64,000 nucleotides of DNA, taken from Nannocystis pusilla (GTDB lineage Bacteria > Myxococcota_A > Polyangia > Nannocystales > Nannocystaceae). Below the pieces are notes generated by a model. That model was given only the letters and a program-made list of their open reading frames with translations. It was not told the DNA's origin and ran no database searches. The DNA lies in contig NZ_JAIRAU010000019.1 of the NCBI RefSeq assembly GCF_020073745.1, positions 1 to 64,000 of the forward strand. Direction: 5' to 3'. Numbering within the stretch: the stretch's first letter is position 1; each line of letters starts with the position of its first letter. Positions 24,845-34,756 of the stretch are shown piece by piece. Made by a program: the position numbers and the translations under genes.

Positions 24845-25870
24845 GTGCCGCCCGTCCCGCACGAGGTCCTGGCCGCGGTCGCCTCGCACGTCCCGGCCGA
24901 GCTGGTCGCGCCGGCGCGCTTCGAGGCGATCGCCGCGTGGTCGCGCCGGCTGCCCCCGGCCTTCAACTGGCTCGGGTTCGAGTGCCGGCTCGCCGAGGGC
25001 GACCCGCGCGTCGACTTCGCCGGCTGCTGCGAGGCGTGGGACGGCGGCCGCGATCAGCTGCTGCGCGCCCTCGCGGCCGAGCCCGGGCTGTGCGCGCCCG
25101 GGCCGGCGGCGCTGGTGCGCGAGTGGCCGCACGACCCTGTCCTGAAGGACAGCCCGTCGGTGTGGCTCGAGTTCGACTTCGACGGCGCCGGCCCGCCCGC
25201 CTCGTTCGCGTTCCTGTGCCTCGACCCCGCCTGCGCCAACACCTTCCGCGCCCACCGCGGGGCCGAGCGCCCGCCGATGGCCGCGCTGCTGGCGGCCGCC
25301 GAGCGCGGCTCGACCTTGCTCCTGGGACATGCCCCATCGGCCATGTGCATCGATTCGCTGCGGCGCGCGGCCGAGGCCCTGCCGCCGTCCGGTCGGGCCC
25401 TGCACGTCGCCGCCACGCCGCACCGCGGGGTCGACGACCTGCGCGTCCACGTCGCCCTGCTCGCCCGCGACGTGCCCGCCTGGCTGCGCCGCATCGAGTG
25501 GCCCGGCGAGATCGCGGCGGTCGAGCGCGCGCTCGCCGTCATCGGCGACGAGTTCCGCCAGGTCGGCGTGCAGGTGGCCATCGGCGATCGCCTGCGCCCC
25601 CTGCTCGGCCTCGAGGCGTACGTCGCCCGCGGCCCGGGCGACTTCCCCGCGTGGCAGCGCACCTTCGCGGCGCTCGCCGACGAGCGCGCGTGCGACCCGA
25701 CCAAGACGCGCGCGCTGCTCGACTGGTGGGGCCACGCCACGGTCTCGCTGCCGGGCGCGCCTTGGCGGGTGGCGATCCACCGCCAGTTCTACGTCAAGGT
25801 GATCGTCGAGGGCGACCGCCTGCAGGCCAAGGGCTACCTGGCGATCTTTCCTCGCTACACGCTGTTGTGA
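24845..25870 (+). CDS. unrecognised 341-residue protein of the protease cluster
   Basis: Starts at a GTG three bases after the preceding stop. 341 residues, soluble, mixed alpha/beta. Visible features are a Cys-containing block near residue 60 (DFAGCCEAWDGGRDQLLRAL), strands SVWLEFDFDGAG and SFAFLCLDPACANTFR, a loop GSTLLLGHAPSAMC, a conserved-looking segment LRVHVALLARDVPAWLRRI, and a C-terminal strand-rich part (FYVKVIVEGDRLQAKGYLAI). No known motif fits. Two palindrome arrays fall inside it (25133-25156 and 25311-25348), so part of its sequence may be array-derived. Its tight coupling with the LigA/Ig gene implies a joint function. Confidence 0.7.
   Translation: MPPVPHEVLAAVASHVPAELVAPARFEAIAAWSRRLPPAFNWLGFECRLAEGDPRVDFAGCCEAWDGGRDQLLRALAAEPGLCAPGPAALVREWPHDPVLKDSPSVWLEFDFDGAGPPASFAFLCLDPACANTFRAHRGAERPPMAALLAAAERGSTLLLGHAPSAMCIDSLRRAAEALPPSGRALHVAATPHRGVDDLRVHVALLARDVPAWLRRIEWPGEIAAVERALAVIGDEFRQVGVQVAIGDRLRPLLGLEAYVARGPGDFPAWQRTFAALADERACDPTKTRALLDWWGHATVSLPGAPWRVAIHRQFYVKVIVEGDRLQAKGYLAIFPRYTLL
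25133..25156. repeat. palindrome pair in coding sequence
   Basis: Cores CCTG (25136) and CAGC (25150), 14 bp apart. The pair CTGTCC-TGAA-GGACAG is fully self-complementary, so the change of the CATG core is matched on both sides. Confidence 0.45.
25311..25348. repeat. 14-bp-pitch palindrome array in coding sequence
   Basis: Cores CCTT (25314), CATG (25328) and CATG (25342), with spacers CCTG and CATC. It is read through as LLLGHAPSAMC. Confidence 0.6.
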
Positions 25871-26004
25871 TCGCACAACGCTCGGCGGTACCGGCGCTGC
25901 GACCGATCGGCGCCGGCGCCGCCGGGTCGCGCACGCCTGCCGCGTCGCGAGAAGGTCGCAATGGTGACGCTCATGCGTCAGCAGGATCTGCGAACCTCGC
26001 CCTC

Positions 26005-26640
26005 GTGACCGAGGTGCGACGAGACAGACGAGCGAGGCAGGCGCTGCGGACCGTGCAGGCGTGGGCGGCCGACAGGGTCGCGCGCGTGCGGACGCGGGCC
26101 GCCGAGAAGTCGACGCACGTGCTCGCCGCCGGGGGCGTGCGGGCGGCCGCGACGGCGCTGGAGCTGGCGACGGGCCCGATCGGCGGGACGCTGGTGGCGG
26201 CGGGCGCCGAGGCGGCGGTGCTGGCGATCGCCACCGACGCGGTCCGGCGCACCCTCGCCGGGAGCGCCACCGAATCGGAGCTGCGCGCGGTGCTGCCGGC
26301 GGTGATCGCCGCACTGACGCGCGCCCGGTTGTGCGAGGCCCACGTCGCCGAGGGCTGGCGCGTGGCCTGCGGGATCGAGGACGCCGGGCGCGGCGGGCAG
26401 GCGCTCGTGGTCGGGCTCCGTCGCGCCACGGTCGCTGTCGCCGCCTCGCGGGTGGCCGTGGCTGCCGTGCGGAAGGCCGGTTTCAAGAAGTGGCTGTGGG
26501 TCGGTTCGGTCGTCACGGTCGCGCGCCTGCCCGCGGAGGTGCGTCGCGCGTGTGAGCTGGTGCGCCGCGCCGAGCACGAGGCGCTCGTCCTCGCCGGTCG
26601 CGTCAGCGCCCGCAAGGACGACGATCGCGGCGTCGCGTGA
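26005..26640 (+). CDS. Ala/Arg-rich helical protein of unknown function
   Basis: 211 residues from a GTG at 26005. A longer option from the GTG at 25867, overlapping the previous stop as GTGA, would add 46 residues of noise-like sequence. The protein is almost wholly helical: a basic amphipathic start (RRDRRARQALRTVQAWAADR), a Gly/Ala hydrophobic stretch (LATGPIGGTLVAAGAEAAVL), then TESELRAVLPAVIAALTRA and a basic C-terminus ending KDDDRGVA. It has no known family, though Gly/Ala-rich helical proteins of the EcsC type look similar. It ends the co-directional run that starts with the kinase. Its stop lies within a palindrome unit. Confidence 0.5.
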   Translation: MTEVRRDRRARQALRTVQAWAADRVARVRTRAAEKSTHVLAAGGVRAAATALELATGPIGGTLVAAGAEAAVLAIATDAVRRTLAGSATESELRAVLPAVIAALTRARLCEAHVAEGWRVACGIEDAGRGGQALVVGLRRATVAVAASRVAVAAVRKAGFKKWLWVGSVVTVARLPAEVRRACELVRRAEHEALVLAGRVSARKDDDRGVA

Positions 26641-26661
26641 GCTGTCCTTCAGGACAGGACG
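26638..26661. repeat. palindrome pair overlapping a stop codon
   Basis: Cores GCTG (26641) and CAGG (26655). The pair reads CTGTCC-TTCA-GGACAG, a 6-bp stem with a 4-nt loop, and its first unit includes the TGA of the preceding gene. Confidence 0.55.
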
Positions 26662-26742
26662 AGAGTGCGGCCGCGAGGTCGACGGACATCCGCCGCACCC
26701 AGGTGTGATTCTCCGAGCAGCCGGCCACGGCGCCCGCAGTCG

Positions 26743-27792
<1,050 letters not shown>

Positions 27793-27850
27793 GCCGGTCC
27801 GAGTATGGAGTCGTGAGGCTCGAAGATAAGCCCGGACAGTGAAACGTTCT

Positions 27851-27867
27851 GTTGCCTTGCAGGCAAC
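27851..27867. promoter_or_regulatory. inverted repeat upstream of pirin gene
   Basis: GTTGCCT-TGC-AGGCAAC is a perfect 7-3-7 inverted repeat between the divergent pirin and lipoprotein genes. Its position suggests a repressor or activator site, though a small hairpin is possible. Confidence 0.5.
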
Positions 27868-27996
27868 AACGCGCGCAGCTCGGCCGGCAACACGCGTACA
27901 CGCGTCCGGACGCCGGAGCCCCGACCTGCACGTGCAGCCCTCGCGCAGCCCGCGCGACGCTTGTGAGGGGTCCGGGCGCCGCGTACCGTGGCCGCC

Positions 27997-28950
27997 ATGC
28001 TTGAAATAATCACCCGCGCTCCCCTCGCCTGCGCCGCGGCCTCGCTGGCCCTGCTGACGGCCTGCGGCGACGACGGCGGCCGCCTCGACAGCATCAGCGC
28101 CGGCATCACGACGACGCCGCCGCCGCCGACGACCTCGCCCGCGACGACGACGACGACCGACGCGACCACGGGCACCAGCGACGACGGCTCCGGCACGTCG
28201 ACGGACGCCGTCGCTACGACCGCTCCGACCACGACGGAGGCGTCGAGCACGGGCGCGCCGCCGCTGACGACGTCGGGCGGGGCGAAGTTCGACCTCGGGG
28301 TGCAGCCGGACGTCGGCATGACGGAGTGCGTGGATTGTGGGCTGACGATCGACTCACAGCAATCGGGCACGCTGGCGATCCTCAATCAAAACGTGTTCGC
28401 CCACGCGACGCTGGACGGCGAGATCGTGTACGCGCTCGGCAACGCGGGCGCGGGCCGCTTCATCGCCACGGCCGACAGCAGCCTGCCCTTCAACGAGCAG
28501 ACGGACTGCCCGATCCGCGAGTGGCTGGCCGGCAGCCCCGACCCCAACCCGACGATGTTCTGGTTCGGCTGGGGCCCGTCCGACGGCCCGAAGAATTGGA
28601 CCTACCCCGGCGAATCGTCGTACTACCACCTGCCGGCGCAATACGTCGGCAACCCCGCCCAGCTGGCGATGGACTACGACATCGTCATGTACCTCGAGGG
28701 CTCGGGCCAGTTCGACGACGGCGACCAGCCGACCGACGTCGAGATGCAAACGCTGTACGAGTACGTCACGGTCTACGGCGGCGGCGCGTACATCAGCTCG
28801 GAGTTCGCCGGCTACATGAAGGCCTCCGACTACGCGAGCGTGAACCGCGTCCTGATGCCGCTCGGCGTCGAGGCGCTCGAGGTCAACCTCGACTGGGGCG
28901 ACGTGAACGGCCAGATCGAGTTCAGCTGCTTCCCCGCGCCGGTCGGCTGA
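27997..28950 (+). CDS. lipoprotein with Thr-rich linker
   Basis: 317 residues from the ATG at 27997 (a GTG nine bases earlier is possible). The lipoprotein signal ends LALLTAC. It is followed by about 70 residues of Thr/Pro/Ser/Ala linker. The rest begins GGAKFDLGVQPDVG, followed by CVDCGLTIDS and a globular region with YHLPAQYVGNPAQLAMDYD, DIVMYLEGSGQFDDGD and TVYGGGAYISSEFAGYM. It ends CFPAPVG. The globular part looks like an alpha/beta domain of the class-I amidotransferase-like or vWA-like kind, but no motif confirms it. Surface-anchored; function unknown. Confidence 0.7.
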   Translation: MLEIITRAPLACAAASLALLTACGDDGGRLDSISAGITTTPPPPTTSPATTTTTDATTGTSDDGSGTSTDAVATTAPTTTEASSTGAPPLTTSGGAKFDLGVQPDVGMTECVDCGLTIDSQQSGTLAILNQNVFAHATLDGEIVYALGNAGAGRFIATADSSLPFNEQTDCPIREWLAGSPDPNPTMFWFGWGPSDGPKNWTYPGESSYYHLPAQYVGNPAQLAMDYDIVMYLEGSGQFDDGDQPTDVEMQTLYEYVTVYGGGAYISSEFAGYMKASDYASVNRVLMPLGVEALEVNLDWGDVNGQIEFSCFPAPVG

Positions 28951-29010
28951 GCTCGTCGTTCCGCGCGCGGTTTGGAGCGGACCGCGCCGCGGTGCTATCC
29001 TTCGCGCTTC

Positions 29011-29613
29011 GTGTCCGACCTGCCCGACCGGTCCGCCGCCGACGCGGCGCTCTCCTCGATGATGGACGCCGTCGCCGCGCTGCTGCGCGGCGTCGGCGAA
29101 GATCCGGCGCGTGAGGGCCTGGAGCGCACGCCCGAGCGCGTCGCGCGGGCGCTGCGGTTCCTCACCAGCGGCTACGACCAGTCGCTCGACGCGCTGCTCA
29201 ACGGCGCCATCTTCGACGTCGGCCACGACGAGATGGTGCTCGTCCGCGACATCGACATGTTCAGCCTGTGCGAGCACCACATGCTGCCATTCATCGGCCG
29301 CGCGCACATCGGCTACATCCCCGACCGCAAGGTCGTCGGCCTGTCGAAGCTCGCCCGCGTGGTCGAGATGTTCGCCCGCCGCCTGCAGGTCCAGGAGCGG
29401 CTCACGCGCCAGATCGCCGAGGCCATCCAGGAGGTGCTGCAGCCGCAAGGCGTCGCCGTCGTCATCGAGGCCAGCCACATGTGCATGATCATGCGCGGGG
29501 TGCAGAAGCCCAACGCGTGGACGGTGACCTCGTCGATGCTCGGTGTCTTCAAGGACAACCTCAACACGCGTCAGGAATTCCTCAACCTCATCCGCCACAA
29601 GGTGGTTTCCTAG
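29011..29613 (+). CDS. folE: GTP cyclohydrolase I
   Basis: 200 residues from the GTG at 29011; the frame start at 28972 adds 13 residues lying over the likely promoter. Zinc ligands are visible in [10 protein letters not shown] (Cys and second His) and in [12 protein letters not shown] (Cys). [14 protein letters not shown] and [20 protein letters not shown] are hallmark blocks. The enzyme turns GTP into 7,8-dihydroneopterin triphosphate in the cytoplasm. It is followed by two PTPS-family genes and an SDR reductase, so the pathway here leads to a reduced pterin such as tetrahydrobiopterin rather than, or as well as, folate. First gene of a four-gene operon. Confidence 0.97.
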   Translation: MSDLPDRSAADAALSSMMDAVAALLRGVGEDPAREGLERTPERVARALRFLTSGYDQSLDALLNGAIFDVGHDEMVLVRDIDMFSLCEHHMLPFIGRAHIGYIPDRKVVGLSKLARVVEMFARRLQVQERLTRQIAEAIQEVLQPQGVAVVIEASHMCMIMRGVQKPNAWTVTSSMLGVFKDNLNTRQEFLNLIRHKVVS

Positions 29614-29656
29614 CGCGGGCTGGACGACCCGTCGCTTGCGAGCTATCCCCCCGTCG

Positions 29657-30052
29657 ATGGAGCTCTTCCGCGTCTACCGCTTCGAGGCCGCGCACCGCCT
29701 GCCGGCCGTACCACCTGGCCACAAGTGCAGCCGGCTCCACGGCCACTCGTACGCCGTCGAGGTGCGCGTGCGCGGCCCGGTCCGCGCCGACGCCGGCTGG
29801 ATCATCGACCTCGGCGACCTCGACCTCGCCTGGGAGCCGCTCCACCGGCTCCTCGACCACCGCTACCTCAACGAGGTCGAGGGCCTCGACAACCCGACCA
29901 GCGAAGTCCTCGCCCGCTGGATCTGGCGCCGCCTGCGGCCCGCCCTGCCGCTGCTGACCGAGGTCGGCGTGCGCGAGACCTGCACCTGCGGCTGCGTGTA
30001 CCGCGGCGAGGACGAGCCCGACGCCAATTCCGTCACCCGAGGCCAGCGATGA
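29657..30052 (+). CDS. 6-pyruvoyl-/6-carboxy-tetrahydropterin synthase (PTPS/QueD family)
   Basis: 131 residues. The zinc-binding His are in FEAAHRLPAVPPGH and RLHGHSY. The catalytic Cys is present four residues before the HGH motif (HKCSRLHGH), as in QueD and PTPS. LLDHRYLNEVEG and NPTSEVLARWIW are family blocks. It converts dihydroneopterin triphosphate to 6-carboxy- or 6-pyruvoyl-tetrahydropterin. The start ATG at 29657 gives the standard MELFRVYRFEAAH. It lies 43 bp after folE and overlaps the next gene (ATGA). QueD usually sits with queuosine genes; here the SDR partner favours a tetrahydrobiopterin-type route. Confidence 0.92.
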   Translation: MELFRVYRFEAAHRLPAVPPGHKCSRLHGHSYAVEVRVRGPVRADAGWIIDLGDLDLAWEPLHRLLDHRYLNEVEGLDNPTSEVLARWIWRRLRPALPLLTEVGVRETCTCGCVYRGEDEPDANSVTRGQR

Positions 30053-30582
30053 CCGCGAGCACCACCGACGAACCACGCGATCCGACGACGCTCGAACTCA
30101 CCACCATCGAGCTCGCCAAGGAATCGATGAAGTTCTCGGCCGGGCACTTCACGATCTTCTCCGCCGACCGGCGCGAGCGCCTGCACGGCCACAACTTCGC
30201 CGTCTCGGTGAGCCTCACCGGCGAGCCCGACGACAACGGCATGATGGGCGACTACGGCGAGTTCAAGCGCATCGTGCTCGACCTGTGCCGCGACCTCGAC
30301 GAGTGGGTCCTGCTCCCCGGCCGCTCGCCGCACCTGATCCTGCGCGAGGAGGGCCCGTACCTGTTCGCCGAGTTCGACGGCCACACGATCCCGTTCCTGC
30401 GCAGCGACGTGCAGGTGCTGCCGGTCCGCAACGTCACCGTCGAGGAGCTCGCGCGCCACCTGTGCTCCCGCCTCGTCGACGAGGGCCAGGTCCTCCAGGT
30501 CGCGCCGATCCACGGCCTCACGGTCAAGGTATCCTCGGGCCCGGGTCAGCTCGGCTCGGCGAGCTGGCAAAGGGGCACATGA
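30049..30582 (+). CDS. second PTPS-family protein, catalytic Cys absent
   Basis: 177 residues; the start overlaps the previous stop as ATGA. Zinc ligands are kept (FSAGHFTIFS and RLHGHNF). The residue four before HGH is Arg (RRERLHGHNF), where QueD/PTPS have Cys. The C-terminal extension (EFDGHTIPFLRSDVQVLPV, NVTVEELARHL) is longer than in the neighbour. PTPS paralogues lacking the Cys are known to use another residue or to have altered chemistry. A Glu three before HGH could serve here. It is likely either to act after the first synthase or to form a hetero-oligomer with it. It is followed by an SDR gene with an ATGA overlap. Confidence 0.85.
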   Translation: MTASTTDEPRDPTTLELTTIELAKESMKFSAGHFTIFSADRRERLHGHNFAVSVSLTGEPDDNGMMGDYGEFKRIVLDLCRDLDEWVLLPGRSPHLILREEGPYLFAEFDGHTIPFLRSDVQVLPVRNVTVEELARHLCSRLVDEGQVLQVAPIHGLTVKVSSGPGQLGSASWQRGT

Positions 30583-31292
30583 GCACGGCCACAGACACCA
30601 TCGTCCTCACCGGCGGCAGCGCCGGCATCGGCGCGGCGATCGCCGCCCGCTCGCGCGCCGACGGTCGGCGCGTCATCAACCTGTCCCGCAGGCCATGTCG
30701 AGCCGATGGGGTGATCAACGTCGCGGTCGACCTCGCCGACGCCGCCGCGGTGGCCGAGGCGATCGTGCGCGTGCGCGAGCTGATCGGCGCGCGCGGCCGC
30801 GTCCACCTGATCCACAACGCGGCCTTCCCGATCGCCGACGCGGTCAGCGAATTCGACGCCCGCGCCTGCGAGCAGGCGATGCGGCTCAACGTCGTCACCC
30901 CGGCCGAGCTCACCGCCGGCCTGCTGCCGACGATGGCCCCGGGCTCGTCGGTGATCTTCATCGGCTCGACGCTGTCCGAGAAGGGCGTGCCCGGCCGCCT
31001 GTCGTACTGCGCCAGCAAGCACGCGCTCGTCGGGCTGATGCGCGCCACCGTGCAAGACCTGTTCGGCACCGGCATCCACGCGGTCTGCGTGTGCCCCGGC
31101 TTCGTCGATACGCCCCTGCTCGACCCGCTGCGCGCGCGCGGTCCCGAGGTCATGCAGCAGGTCCTCGGCATGGTCTCGTACGGCCGCCTGCTCACGCCCG
31201 AGGAGGTCGCCGACATCGTCGCGTTCACGCTCGACCGACCGGCGCTCAACGGGGCGATCATCCACGCGAACCTGGGGCAGCGCGAGAGCTGA
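30579..31292 (+). CDS. SDR oxidoreductase, likely sepiapterin-reductase-like
   Basis: 237 residues. Rossmann signature VLTGGSAGIGAAIAAR at the N-terminus, LIHNAAF (NAG-like), catalytic Ser in FIGSTLSE, and YCASKHALVGL with Tyr and Lys. The C-terminus CVCPGFVDTPLLD is typical. NADP(H) preference is suggested by Arg residues after the second strand (NLSRRP). Position after folE and two PTPS genes argues for reduction of 6-pyruvoyl-tetrahydropterin, as by sepiapterin reductase; sequence alone would allow other substrates. A palindrome pair (30677-30700) lies in the coding sequence at RRPCRAD, near the cofactor loop. Last gene of the operon, convergent with the M23 peptidase. Confidence 0.88.
   Translation: MSTATDTIVLTGGSAGIGAAIAARSRADGRRVINLSRRPCRADGVINVAVDLADAAAVAEAIVRVRELIGARGRVHLIHNAAFPIADAVSEFDARACEQAMRLNVVTPAELTAGLLPTMAPGSSVIFIGSTLSEKGVPGRLSYCASKHALVGLMRATVQDLFGTGIHAVCVCPGFVDTPLLDPLRARGPEVMQQVLGMVSYGRLLTPEEVADIVAFTLDRPALNGAIIHANLGQRES
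30677..30700. repeat. palindrome pair in coding sequence
   Basis: Cores CCTG (30680) and CATG (30694), 14 bp apart, inside the SDR gene at the variable loop after the second strand. Confidence 0.4.
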
Positions 31293-31360
31293 CGGCCCGC
31301 GCCCGGTTCCAACGCGTCGAGCCAGCGGGGTGACGGCGCTGCTGGTCGCTCGCGCTGACC

Positions 31361-32422
31361 TCACTTCTTGCCGGCGACGGGCGCCGAGACCTTGTCGCCC
31401 TTCAAGAACGTGTAGTCCGTGCGCGGCGTCGACGCGCCGTCGCGGACGATCACCGCCTCGGCGAACACGGCCTCGATGCCCCAGCTCTTCTGGAACCGGG
31501 GGCCGTCTTGCAATTGCACGTGTAGGTGCGGCTCGCTCGAATTGCCGCTGTTGCCGCACTTGCCCAGCACCTGCCCGCGGCGGACCTTGGCCCCGGGCTT
31601 GACCTTGATGCTGCCGGGGATCAAATGGGCATAGGCCGAGTGGAGCTCGCCCTCGTGGCGGAGCACAACCATGTTGCCGGGGGCCATGTATGGGTTGAGC
31701 TCTCCGGGCACGCTGTCGGGCACGCCGTCGACGACGGTGACGACCACCCCGTCGGCCACCGCGAGGATGTCCTGGCCGTACGCATAATAGTCGGTGAGCT
31801 CGCGTCCGTCGCCCTTGTGCGTCTTGCCGGCGGCGTCGACGATCACCAGATCGGCGGCGCGGCGCTGCGACGCATGATCGATGTGGTGATTGAGCTCCGG
31901 CCGGTCGCCGGCCCACACGACCAGCCACTCGCCGCGGAACGGCAGACTGACGGGCGCGCTGCGGGCCACCGGAGGCGCCGTGTCGGGCTCCTTGACCTTC
32001 AGCCCCGCGATCCGTCCCTGCTCGTCGACGGTCACCAGCAGCCTGAGCTCGCCCCGCTCGCCGATCACGCGAAATTCACCGTCGCGCTCGCTGGCCTCGA
32101 GGGGCGTGACGCCGGTGAGTCGGCCGCGGACCGCGAGGAGTTGGCTGACCACCGGCTGTAGCGTCGAGATCGGGACGGCGGCCTGCATCTCGGGCGAGAA
32201 GCGCGCGAACAGGCTCTCGACGTCGCCGGCGTTGATCCACTCGATGACCTCGGCGGCGGTCGTCGTCGCGGTCACGGGGCCCGCCGCCGGTTTCGCTTCG
32301 ACGGGGGCCGGCGCCGTCGCGGCCGTGGGGGCCGGCTCCGGGCATTTCGGGGGCGGTCCGCCGGCGCAGCCGATCAGGGTCGACACGAGCACCCCGACGA
32401 TCGGGCACGCGGACGTTTTCAT
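31361..32422 (-). CDS. M23 (LytM-like) peptidase lipoprotein
   Basis: 353 residues from the ATG ending at 32422, which gives the lipoprotein signal MKTSACPIVGVLVSTLIGC. The longer frame adds 12 residues. A Pro/Ala/Thr linker is followed by a helical domain with an NTF2-like look (AAEVIEWINAGDVESLFARF). The M23 domain runs from about 190. A His-Asp pair sits in DHASQRRAADLV; the core has YGQDILAVADGVVVTVVDG, NMVVLRHEGELHSAYAHL and KVRRGQVLGKCGNSG; the metal pair is in EPHLHVQL. It should cut or bind peptidoglycan cross-links from an outer-membrane anchor. Zinc ligands appear complete, so activity is plausible. Confidence 0.88.
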   Translation of the reverse strand: MKTSACPIVGVLVSTLIGCAGGPPPKCPEPAPTAATAPAPVEAKPAAGPVTATTTAAEVIEWINAGDVESLFARFSPEMQAAVPISTLQPVVSQLLAVRGRLTGVTPLEASERDGEFRVIGERGELRLLVTVDEQGRIAGLKVKEPDTAPPVARSAPVSLPFRGEWLVVWAGDRPELNHHIDHASQRRAADLVIVDAAGKTHKGDGRELTDYYAYGQDILAVADGVVVTVVDGVPDSVPGELNPYMAPGNMVVLRHEGELHSAYAHLIPGSIKVKPGAKVRRGQVLGKCGNSGNSSEPHLHVQLQDGPRFQKSWGIEAVFAEAVIVRDGASTPRTDYTFLKGDKVSAPVAGKK

Positions 32423-32473
32423 GGGCAGGAATGAAGCACCTCCGAGCGCGCCTCGCAAGCCAATTCACCCCCG

Positions 32474-32770
32474 ATGGCCTGCGCTCGCACCACGATCCGT
32501 CGAACGCCGCCGGCCGGTCCGTGGGCGCTGCACACCGCGCTCGTCACCCTCCACGGCACCTTCCTCGCGCTCGCCCTCGTCAACCTGTCCTGGGCGCTCG
32601 GCGGGCTGGTCTCATCCCCCGCTGGCACTGCCGGTTGGGGTTGCTGTCCGCCGCGCTGATGTTCGGCTCGGCCACGCTGACTCCCTGGATCGTCGACCGT
32701 CCCGGCCCCCTCGGGCTCCCCGGATGGCTGGGTCGTGGAGCGCCGCCTACCCGCTGGCCCGACCTCCGGC
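32474..32770 (+). pseudogene. frameshifted small membrane protein
   Basis: The frame from 32474 reads MACARTTIRRTPPAGPW then LHTALVTLHGTFLALALVNL and goes off into a stop. The next frame picks up after a CCCCC run (about 32615) with RLGLLSAALMFGSATLTPW and WIVDRPGPLGLPGW. Together they would be a protein with two hydrophobic helices. A one-base slip in the C run joins them. It is either a recent pseudogene or a sequence error. A palindrome array follows (32816-32853). Confidence 0.35.
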
Positions 32771-32815
32771 CAGGACATCGGAAGCCTGCCGAGCGCCGCA
32801 TCGCCGCGAACGTTC

Positions 32816-32853
32816 TCGGATGTCCTCAAGGACATGCCCCTTTGGACTTCTAT
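32816..32853. repeat. 14-bp-pitch palindrome array
   Basis: Cores GATG (32819), CATG (32833) and CTTC (32847). The stem TGTCC-TCAA-GGACA is visible. It lies downstream of the frameshifted membrane gene. Confidence 0.6.
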
Positions 32854-32891
32854 CGGCTGGGTCGGGATGACCGCGAACCGGCGACGCAGTG

Positions 32892-33254
32892 TCAGGCGCC
32901 GAACACCGGCCGGAAGATCATCGCCCCGAGGATCCCGAGCAGCAGCGCGGCGAAGGCGACGACGTGGCCGCGGGTCGCCCCGCGTTCGACCGCGCTCACC
33001 GTCACGATGTGGGCGCTGAGCGACAGGCCGAGCCCGAGCACGATCCACAACTCCGTCAGCGGGATCGCCGACAGCGAGGCCAGGGCGAAGCCGCCGCTCC
33101 AGGCGATGAACAGCCCCGTCGAGGCGATCCGGTGCGTCGCCCGCCGCCGCTCCTCGCGCGTCCTGGCGAGCAGCGAGGCGCCCGAGCCGGCGACGAACAG
33201 CAGCACCCCGGCGAACTTCGCCAGCAACACCAGATGAACGGCAGGCGTCTCCAC
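32892..33254 (-). CDS. small four-helix membrane protein
   Basis: 120 residues from a GTG. Four hydrophobic helices are visible: VHLVLLAKFAGVLLFVAGSG, RIASTGLFIAWSGGFALASL, LWIVLGLGLSLSAHIVTVSA and RGHVVAFAALLLGILGAMIF. A basic loop lies between the first two (RTREERRRATHR). Short cytoplasmic loops and a tail ending RPVFGA. No family is certain; it has the feel of small DUF-type inner-membrane proteins. It stands alone. Confidence 0.65.
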   Translation of the reverse strand: METPAVHLVLLAKFAGVLLFVAGSGASLLARTREERRRATHRIASTGLFIAWSGGFALASLSAIPLTELWIVLGLGLSLSAHIVTVSAVERGATRGHVVAFAALLLGILGAMIFRPVFGA

Positions 33255-33751
33255 ACCTGGAGGATAACCGAGCGAACGCCGGCGGCGCGCCCGCGACGAC
33301 GGGTCGCACTGCCGTCAATCACCGCCCCGAAATCGCGGCGCCGGCGGGCGCGCGCCGCGATTCGCGGCGCACTGGCCCGATTCGTCGATCTGCGCCGGCG
33401 GCAGACCCGCGACCGATCAGCGCGCTGCCATCATCCCCTGCGCTGTCGCCGTGCGACGATTGCCGCCGATGTACTGCGGCAGGTCCGCCTCGATCCCCCG
33501 CCGTGCCGCGAGCGCCGTCGATATGCGGCGGCAGGTCCGCCTCGGTCGTTCGCGCGGCCTCCCCGCCGTCCCCTGATCGCCGACTCGCAGCCCTCCTGCG
33601 ACAGCCCTCATTCCGGATCGGGGCAGCGTTGCCGTGTTTTCATTCGCCACGGCAGCCCCGCGACGGCCGGTCGCGCTGTGTACATTCCGCGCCGGCCGTC
33701 GAGGCGTGAGGGTTCGGCGCGGGCGCGACGGGCCGTCGCGGGTCGCGGGCT
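33255..33751. other. intergenic region with a short direct repeat
   Basis: No gene is seen in 497 bp. A 26-bp imperfect direct repeat lies at 33467-33492 and 33519-33544, with the last 17 bases (GCGGCAGGTCCGCCTCG) identical, 52 bp apart. Frames across it are Arg-rich shadows. Confidence 0.5.

Positions 33752-34756
<1,005 letters not shown>

Noticed and set aside
33417..33650. 77-residue minus-strand ORF
   Set aside because: Basic, no motif, lies on the direct repeat; composition fits noise.
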